Assembly (NCBI GenBank): GCA_963848955.1
Contig: CAWKFQ010000010.1
Coordinates: 124,001 to 188,000, forward strand
Direction: 5' to 3'
DNA: 64,000 bases
Origin: DASUPK01 sp963848955
Lineage (GTDB): Bacteria; Actinomycetota; Thermoleophilia; Solirubrobacterales; 70-9
Shown: piece by piece, positions 59,461 to 64,000 of the stretch
Position numbering within the stretch: position 1 is the first letter of the stretch
Layout: each line of letters begins with the position of its first letter
Notes under the pieces: model-generated
What the model saw: only the letters and a program-made list of their open reading frames with translations
Databases searched by the model: none
Told to the model about the DNA's origin: nothing
Position numbers and translations under genes: made by a program

Positions 59461-60378
59461 GGCGTCGATCAGCTCGCCGAGCCTGTCCGGCGTGGTGAGC
59501 GGGGTGATCACCGGGAGCGTGATGCCACCCTCGACGAAGGCGTCCAGCCGCTCGCGCATCTGCTCCGGCGAGCCGAAGATGAACATCTCCTCGATCAGCT
59601 CCCATGGCGCCGCGGCCGCCGCCTTCTCGCGGTCCTTGGCACTCCAGGCCTCGACCATCTCGTCGATCCGCTCGCCGTAGCCGAGCCAGCGGTAGAAGGC
59701 CTCGTAGACCGGCACGGTTATGTAGGAAGAGAACATGAAGCGGGCGAGCGGCTCGATCTGCTCCCGCTCGCCCGGTAGGCAGAAGAAGCGGCAGAGGAGC
59801 TCGAACCCCTCTGGGGCCCCCTCCAGCTGAGCGACGACCTTGGGAAGGCCTTCCAGCGGTAGGAAGTTCGTGAAGGCGCCGTCGCCCTTCTCGACCGCGA
59901 GCCGCAGCATCTTGCCCCGCAGCGCCGCGACGATGATCGGCACCCTCTCCTCGGGCGGACGCTCGAGCTTGAAGCCGCCGTCCGTCCGCTCGCCGGCGAG
60001 CGCGGTGCGCAGGAAGTCGATCCTCTCCGACATCTTGCTGAGCGGCTTCTCGAACGGCATCCCGTTCCACCCTTCGATGATCCGGTCGGAGGAGGCGCCG
60101 ATGCCGAGTGCGAAGCGGCCGCGCGAGGCGTCGGCCGCGGCCGCGGCCTCCTGCGCCAGCAGCGCCCGGCCCCGCTGCATCACTCCGACGACGCCGGTTC
60201 CCAGCCGCACCTTCTCCGTCCAGGCGGCGCCGAGGAGGAGCGGCGAGAAGCCGTCCGGCCCGTTCGTCTCGCCCGACCAGAGGTCGGTGTAGCCGGCCGC
60301 CTCGGCGCGCTTGTAGAGCTCGCCGTTGTCGGCGAGCGCGACGCCGGTGAACGGCACGGTGAGTCCCCAGCGCTGCAT
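59449..60378 (-). CDS. LLM-class F420-dependent oxidoreductase
   Basis: 309 aa, intact. MQRWGLTVPFTGVALADNGE, LYKRAEAAGYTDLWSGETNG, KVRLGTGVVGVMQRGRALLA, DASRGRFALGIGASSDRIIE and GWNGMPFEKPLSKMSERIDF are the TIM-barrel strands and helices of F420-type luciferase-like enzymes. The C-terminal FGSPEQMRERLDAFVEGGIT matches the mycobacterial F420-LLM subgroup. Substrate unknown. TAGGGT lies 9 nt before the ATG. Overlaps the end of padR by 12 bp. Confidence 0.92.
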   Translation of the reverse strand: MQRWGLTVPFTGVALADNGELYKRAEAAGYTDLWSGETNGPDGFSPLLLGAAWTEKVRLGTGVVGVMQRGRALLAQEAAAAADASRGRFALGIGASSDRIIEGWNGMPFEKPLSKMSERIDFLRTALAGERTDGGFKLERPPEERVPIIVAALRGKMLRLAVEKGDGAFTNFLPLEGLPKVVAQLEGAPEGFELLCRFFCLPGEREQIEPLARFMFSSYITVPVYEAFYRWLGYGERIDEMVEAWSAKDREKAAAAAPWELIEEMFIFGSPEQMRERLDAFVEGGITLPVITPLTTPDRLGELIDALAP

Positions 60379-60409
60379 CAGACCGCGACCCTATAGAGGA
60401 GAGTTGGGA

Positions 60410-60415
60410 TAGGGT
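60410..60415 (+). promoter_or_regulatory. -10 element of a leaderless start (membrane protein)
   Basis: TAGGGT, then CGCCCC (6 nt), then the ATG at 60422. Confidence 0.5.
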
Positions 60416-60421
60416 CGCCCC

Positions 60422-60940
60422 ATGGAGAGAGCGTCCACCGGGCGGGCGGCAGTGGACACCTCGAAGCTCGACCGCACGGAGATCATCGGCATGGTCGCCG
60501 CCGCGGTGCTCGTGCTCAGCCTCTTCCTCCAGTGGTACTCGCTCTCCACCGACCCGAGCGTCGTCCAGCGGGGGAACGATCCGGCCAACTGGGCCTGCGG
60601 GGTGGGGGACTCGAGCTGCAGCGGCTGGGAGACGTTCCCGATTCTCCGCTGGCTGCTGATCGCAGCCGCGGCCGCCCCCTTCATCCTCGCCTGGATCGTG
60701 GTCCGCGGACATGCCCTCTCCTGGCCCCGCGGAGAGCTGACCGCGATCGTCGGGGCCACCGCCTTCGTGCTGATCGCCTACAACGGTCTCGTCTCCAAGC
60801 CCGAGAACGGCCTCGAGATGAGCCTCGGCATCGGCTACTGGCTGGCCCTGCTGGCCTCGATCGGCATCTTCGTCTCGGGAGGCTTCCGCGCGGTGGAGAG
60901 CGGCGGCGGCGGCCAGCGAAAACCGCCCGCAACGTTCTAG
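60422..60940 (+). CDS. four-helix membrane protein
   Basis: 172 aa. Helices IIGMVAAAVLVLSLFLQWYS, WLLIAAAAAPFILAWIVVRG, AIVGATAFVLIAYNGLVSKP and IGYWLALLASIGIFVSGGFR. The extracellular loop ANWACGVGDSSCSGWETFPI has two Cys, likely a disulfide. This topology with L-Q-W-Y/F-S and a C-S-G-W-E-x-F loop is common to a family of small actinobacterial membrane proteins without known role. Its stop (TAG) is part of the -10 of glpX, 12 bp from the glpX start. Confidence 0.8.
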   Translation: MERASTGRAAVDTSKLDRTEIIGMVAAAVLVLSLFLQWYSLSTDPSVVQRGNDPANWACGVGDSSCSGWETFPILRWLLIAAAAAPFILAWIVVRGHALSWPRGELTAIVGATAFVLIAYNGLVSKPENGLEMSLGIGYWLALLASIGIFVSGGFRAVESGGGGQRKPPATF

Positions 60941-60951
60941 CCTGACGGTCG

Positions 60952-61986
60952 GTGGCCGACGCCGACGAACACGTGATCTCGCACGATCTCCGGGACCCGA
61001 CGCACCCGGACCGAAACCTGGCGCTCGAGCTCGTCCGGGTCACCGAGGCGGGGGCACTCGCCGCCGGCCGCTGGGTGGGCCGCGGCGAGAAGGAGAGTGC
61101 CGATGGCGCCGCGGTCGACGCGATGCGGCTGATGCTCGACACCGTGCCGATGGACGGCGTCGTGGTCATCGGCGAGGGCGAGAAGGACGAGGCTCCGATG
61201 CTCTACAACGGCGAGGAGATCGGCGACGGCAGCCCGCCACGAGTGGACATCGCGGTCGATCCGCTCGAGGGGACCACCTTGGCCGCCCGCGGGATGCCTT
61301 CGGCCCTCTCGGTGATTGCGCTCTCGGAGCGCGGCACGATGTTCGATCCCGGGCCCGTCTTCTACATGGAGAAGATCGCCACCGGACCGCGCGCCGCCGA
61401 CCTGCTCAACCTCGAGGAGCCGCTCGAGGATCTGGTCCGCAAGATCGCCGAGCGCAAGGGCGGGGAGCCGGGGGACGTCACGGTGATCATGCTCGACCGC
61501 CCCCGCCACCAGCAGGCCATCGAGGCCCTGCGTGAAGTCGGGGCGAGCATCCGCTTCATCTCCGACGGCGACGTCGCGGCCTCGCTGTTCGCCGTCATGC
61601 CGAACACCGGCATCGACCTGCTCTGGGGCGTCGGCGGCACGCCGGAGGGCGTCCTCTCGGCCTCGGCGATCAAGTGCCTCGGCGGCCGCATCCTCGGCCG
61701 GCTCTGGCCCCGCGACGACGAGGAGCGCAAGTCAGCGGAGGACGCGGGCTACGACCTCGACAGGGTGCTCGACACCGACGACCTGGTGGGAGGGAACGAC
61801 GTCTTCTTCGCCGCGACGGGCGTCACCGACGGCGATCTGCTGGACGGCGTCCGCTACCTCGACGACGGCCACGCGACGACCGAGTCGCTGGTCATGCGCT
61901 CGCGCTCGGGAACCGTGCGCCGCGTCCAGGCGACCCATGACCGCCCGAAGCTGCGGGAGGTCGTCGGCGAGGTACGGTACGGCTAG
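60952..61986 (+). CDS. glpX: class II fructose-1,6-bisphosphatase
   Basis: 344 aa from GTG 60952. LALELVRVTEAGALAAGRWV, EKESADGAAVDAMRLMLDTV, VVIGEGEKDEAPMLYNGEEI and VDIAVDPLEGTTLAARGMPS supply the lithium-sensitive phosphatase metal sites (G-E-G-E-K-D-E and D-P-L-E-G-T). Also IRFISDGDVAASLFAVMPN, LLWGVGGTPEGVLSASAIKC and LVMRSRSGTVRRVQATH. It is the gluconeogenic FBPase of Actinobacteria. Its stop overlaps the convergent YihY stop at CTAG (61983-61986). Confidence 0.96.
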   Translation: MADADEHVISHDLRDPTHPDRNLALELVRVTEAGALAAGRWVGRGEKESADGAAVDAMRLMLDTVPMDGVVVIGEGEKDEAPMLYNGEEIGDGSPPRVDIAVDPLEGTTLAARGMPSALSVIALSERGTMFDPGPVFYMEKIATGPRAADLLNLEEPLEDLVRKIAERKGGEPGDVTVIMLDRPRHQQAIEALREVGASIRFISDGDVAASLFAVMPNTGIDLLWGVGGTPEGVLSASAIKCLGGRILGRLWPRDDEERKSAEDAGYDLDRVLDTDDLVGGNDVFFAATGVTDGDLLDGVRYLDDGHATTESLVMRSRSGTVRRVQATHDRPKLREVVGEVRYG

Positions 61987-62876
61987 CCGTCCATGGGCAG
62001 CGAACCGGTGTCATCACTCTCGTGCCGGAGCGAGTTGATCACCGCGCCGGCGAGCATCACCAGGCTGATCGCGTAGAACCAGACCAGGGCGATGAGGATG
62101 AAGCCGATCGTTCCGCCGATCCGGTGCAGGTCGGAGATGTTGTTGAGGTAGAGGGGGAAGATGTAGTTGCCGCCGGCGGTGACCACGGCGAAGAAGAGAG
62201 CGCCGGGCCACACCGAGCGCCACGGCATGTGGCCCTTGGGGACGGCCCAGTAGATCGCGGAGATGATCCCGAACGTGACGACGAAGCCGCCGAGCACGAC
62301 GATCCCGGTTCGGATCGAGCCCCACTCGGAGAGCCCGAACGGCAGGTCGTCGGCGCGCGTCAGGGCCGCACTCTCGATGGTCGGCACGGTGACGCTCGCG
62401 AGCAGCAGGAAAACCAGCCCGACCAGCATCACCAGCGACCAGCGCTTCTGCTGGAGCCAGCCCCGGCACTCGACGTGGTAGATCCGGCAGAAGGCTGTGT
62501 CCATCGCGCCCCAGAAGGAGGCTCCGATCCAGATGCCGCCGACGATCGCCGCGATCCCGATCGTCGTCGAGCTGGCGCGGACTCGGTCGATCGCCTCCGC
62601 CAGCGTTGCCTGTTCGATGTTCGGGAAGAGCCGCTGGATGTCGAGCACGACGCTGTGCTCGATGTCGGGGCTGTTGACGACCTGCCCGAAGATGAAGAGC
62701 ACGAGCAGCGCGAAGGGGAAGACCGCCAGCATCAGGTTGTAGGCGACCATGCCGGAGAGGCCGGTGATGTTCTCCTTGTAGGCGCGGTTCCAGAAGGCCC
62801 GGAGCCAGCGGCGCCGCCAGACATGCCAACGCGGGTATGGGGGTGCGTCGGATCGCCCGACGGGCCAGACATTCAT
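61983..62876 (-). CDS. YihY/BrkB-type membrane protein
   Basis: 297 aa with six helices. RWLRAFWNRAYKENITGLSG, MVAYNLMLAVFPFALLVLFI (helix 1 with the M-A-Y-x-L-x-L-x-x-x-P signature), TIGIAAIVGGIWIGASFWGA, MDTAFCRIYHVECRGWLQQK, RWSLVMLVGLVFLLLASVTV, RTGIVVLGGFVVTFGIISAI, LFFAVVTAGGNYIFPLYLNN and TIGFILIALVWFYAISLVML. Known as virulence factor BrkB or RNase BN-like in old annotation, now regarded as a membrane protein of unknown function. Confidence 0.92.
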   Translation of the reverse strand: MNVWPVGRSDAPPYPRWHVWRRRWLRAFWNRAYKENITGLSGMVAYNLMLAVFPFALLVLFIFGQVVNSPDIEHSVVLDIQRLFPNIEQATLAEAIDRVRASSTTIGIAAIVGGIWIGASFWGAMDTAFCRIYHVECRGWLQQKRWSLVMLVGLVFLLLASVTVPTIESAALTRADDLPFGLSEWGSIRTGIVVLGGFVVTFGIISAIYWAVPKGHMPWRSVWPGALFFAVVTAGGNYIFPLYLNNISDLHRIGGTIGFILIALVWFYAISLVMLAGAVINSLRHESDDTGSLPMDG

Positions 62877-63008
62877 GCGTAACGAACTTCCGGAGGGGGG
62901 TACGTCGGTGAGCGGCCGGAACTTTTCCCCAAAACGCTTGTTCGTGCGAGGGCGTTCGAAGGACAGCCCGTTTTGCGGCGAAACCGGGTTGCAGGCACGC
63001 TTTGTGCT
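62877..63008 (+). other. upstream part of the rpoD leader region
   Basis: 132 nt with no coding frame that I trust; the sequence is less G+C-rich toward the promoter. With 63009-63247 it makes a 371-nt gene-free stretch between yihY and rpoD. The rest is annotated separately as promoter, leader and terminator. Confidence 0.4.
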
Positions 63009-63037
63009 TTGACTTCAAAAAATATAGTGGCTACCAT
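63009..63037 (+). promoter_or_regulatory. sigma70-type promoter of the rpoD leader
   Basis: -35 TTGACT (63009-63014), 17-bp A/T-rich spacer, -10 TACCAT (63032-63037): the best housekeeping promoter in the window. Transcription should begin near 63044. Confidence 0.75.
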
Positions 63038-63043
63038 GCGAAC

Positions 63044-63124
63044 GGACGTTTGAGGAAGACTCGCGATTTCTAGGCACAGAGATGCAATTCGACGCGGAGC
63101 GGGCTTCACCGCTCCGCGTTTTTC
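63044..63124 (+). ncRNA. short leader RNA ending at a terminator, putative attenuator
   Basis: Between the promoter and the terminator at 63092-63124 lies a transcript of about 80 nt. It could be an independent small RNA or the attenuated 5' leader of rpoD. A short frame starting at ATG 63082 runs through the terminator stem. Confidence 0.4.
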
Positions 63125-63198
63125 TGGCCTTCAGGGGGTATTTCAGTAAAGGTCGTTTCGTCAGCAGCCGAATTCAGTCAGGCCGGCCAGAGAACTAG
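63082..63198 (+). CDS. possible upstream ORF in the rpoD leader
   Basis: 38 codons from ATG 63082 (MQFDAERASPLRVFLAFRGY) to TAG 63196-63198. No good Shine-Dalgarno. Its interest is positional: it crosses the terminator hairpin at 63092-63119, so translation could unfold it. It may equally be chance. Confidence 0.2.
   Translation: MQFDAERASPLRVFLAFRGYFSKGRFVSSRIQSGRPEN
63092..63124 (+). terminator. rho-independent terminator/attenuator before rpoD
   Basis: Perfect 11-bp stem ACGCGGAGCGG (63092-63102), loop GCTTCA, CCGCTCCGCGT (63109-63119), then TTTTT. Confidence 0.88.
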
Positions 63199-63247
63199 GT
63201 AGCAGCCAGGAAACCGAACCACAGCCAGGAAGGAAGAGCGTAGGCGA

Positions 63248-64000
63248 ATGCTGGTAGCGGAGATTCAGGAACTTGAAGAAGTAAAGACGCTGGTCACAAA
63301 GGGCCAGCAGCTCGGCGTTCTCACCTTCGGCGACGTGGCCACGGCCGTGTCCGAGGTCGAGCTCGACGAGTCCGACGTCGAGGATCTCTACGGGCACCTC
63401 GAGAAGGCCGGCATCGAGCTGGTCGAGGACCTCGACCCGGCCCAGAAGGCCGCCGCCGAGAACGAGCGCTCCGACGGCAAGCGGGGTCGCAAGCGCCAGA
63501 AGGCGCTCGACCTGAAGCCGGACATGACCACCGATTCCCTGCAGCTCTTCCTCAAGGACATCGGCAAGGTCAGGCTGCTCACCGCCGCCGAGGAGGTCGA
63601 TCTCGCGAAGAAGATCGAGCGCGGCGACCTCGACGCCAAGCAGAAGATGGTCGAGTCGAACCTTCGACTCGTCGTCTCGATCGCCAAGAACTACCGCAAC
63701 CAGGGCCTGCCCTTCCTCGACCTGATCCAGGAGGGCACGCTGGGCCTGGTGCGCGCCGCCGAGAAGTTCGACTACCGCAAGGGCTTCAAGTTCTCGACCT
63801 ACGCGACCTGGTGGATCCGCCAGGCGATCGCCCGTGCGCTCGCCGACAAGGCGCGGACCATCCGCATCCCGGTCCACGTGGTCGAGAAGCTGAACAAGAT
63901 CGGCCGCGCAGAGCGCAAGCTGGTCACCGAGCTGGGCCGTGAGCCCACCCCGGAGGAGATCGCCGAGGTCACCGGCATCGAGCCCGAGGAGGTCGACTCG
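63248..64000 (+). CDS. rpoD: principal RNA polymerase sigma factor, 3' part beyond window
   Basis: First 251 codons, reading to the window edge. N-terminal 1.1-like part VKTLVTKGQQLGVLTFGDVA, a basic linker GKRGRKRQK, region 1.2 TTDSLQLFLKDIGKVRLLTA, then 2.1-2.4: MVESNLRLVVSIAKNYRNQG, LPFLDLIQEGTLGLVRAAEK, FDYRKGFKFSTYATWWIRQA, IARALADKARTIRIPVHVVE (the -10 recognition helix), and region 3 onward KLVTELGREPTPEEIAEVTG. ATG 63248 has AGGAAGGAAGAG upstream, next to a CAGCCAGGAA direct repeat (63203-63212, 63222-63231). Lacks a long acidic region as in other actinobacterial RpoD/HrdB. Confidence 0.95.
   Translation, partial: MLVAEIQELEEVKTLVTKGQQLGVLTFGDVATAVSEVELDESDVEDLYGHLEKAGIELVEDLDPAQKAAAENERSDGKRGRKRQKALDLKPDMTTDSLQLFLKDIGKVRLLTAAEEVDLAKKIERGDLDAKQKMVESNLRLVVSIAKNYRNQGLPFLDLIQEGTLGLVRAAEKFDYRKGFKFSTYATWWIRQAIARALADKARTIRIPVHVVEKLNKIGRAERKLVTELGREPTPEEIAEVTGIEPEEVDS

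Noticed and set aside
1..64000. CRISPR array or tandem repeats
   Set aside because: No regularly spaced identical repeats were seen; the only repeats are short hairpins and the three Ig-like domains of one protein.
1..64000. Ku protein to complete NHEJ
   Set aside because: No frame shows Ku beta-barrel motifs; I could not find one even across frameshifted segments.

Overview
The window comes from a high-G+C actinobacterium, most likely class Thermoleophilia (Solirubrobacterales or a relative). The inference rests on very G+C-rich codon use, GTG and TTG starts, two F420-type LLM oxidoreductases, class II fructose bisphosphatase (GlpX), EgtB/EgtD, a WS/DGAT wax-ester synthase, stand-alone LigD modules, three SnoaL-like proteins, and a short -10 hexamer (TANNNT) sitting about 6 nt before many start codons. 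No rRNA, tRNA, CRISPR array, insertion sequence or phage module was seen. The window is chromosomal housekeeping and accessory metabolism, and it opens inside a lipoprotein gene and closes inside the principal sigma factor gene.

Layout. 0-5 kb: lipoprotein, GNAT, alpha/beta hydrolase, VOC protein, Fur regulator divergent from a VIT1/CCC1-type metal transporter, an unknown 297-aa protein and a SnoaL protein. 5-13 kb: acyl-CoA carboxylase carboxyltransferase, methylmalonate-semialdehyde dehydrogenase, LigD phosphoesterase coupled to WS/DGAT, CsbD behind a SigB/SigF-type promoter, DUF429, Nudix, MsrA. 13-17 kb: cold-shock protein plus a tiny basic protein, flavin amine oxidase, amidase. 17-21.5 kb: MBL hydrolase, PAS protein, a wrecked secreted beta-propeller gene, cupredoxin, DUF5679, coiled-coil membrane protein. 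21.5-30 kb: thiolase, TetR, an ECF sigma/membrane partner pair, secreted hydrolase, cupin, acyl-CoA dehydrogenase. 30-38.5 kb: LhgO divergent from a LigC/LigD-type ligase, AbiEi/DUF559 protein with a SpoIIM-like membrane protein, LigD polymerase, enoyl-CoA hydratase, Lpd-like reductase. 38.5-47 kb: thioesterase, DUF421, pyruvate kinase coupled to a CtpE-like P-type ATPase, RES-Xre toxin-antitoxin pair, secreted Ig-like protein, LLM oxidoreductase. 47-53 kb: PntA/PntB, small membrane and lipoproteins, SDR. 53-60 kb: EgtB/EgtD, GNAT, LysR, carotenoid oxygenase divergent from PadR, a second LLM enzyme. 60-64 kb: membrane protein, GlpX, YihY and rpoD.

Functional themes are fatty-acid/branched-chain acyl-CoA turnover (thiolase, acyl-CoA dehydrogenase, enoyl-CoA hydratase, SDR, carboxyltransferase, mmsA, WS/DGAT), oxidative-stress protection (MsrA, EgtBD, Fur, PntAB), and NHEJ-type DNA repair with the three LigD activities on three separate genes.

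Caveat on quality. About two dozen genes carry single-base indels that break conserved proteins, and they cluster at 16.8-21.7, 30-38, 46.8-52.6 and 55.5-59.2 kb, while 0-16.8 kb and 59.4-64 kb are clean. Where the correct frame is obvious, the fault is usually one extra G or C. I read these mostly as consensus errors of an assembly rather than decay. Broken genes are annotated over their full inferred span, with the break positions given.
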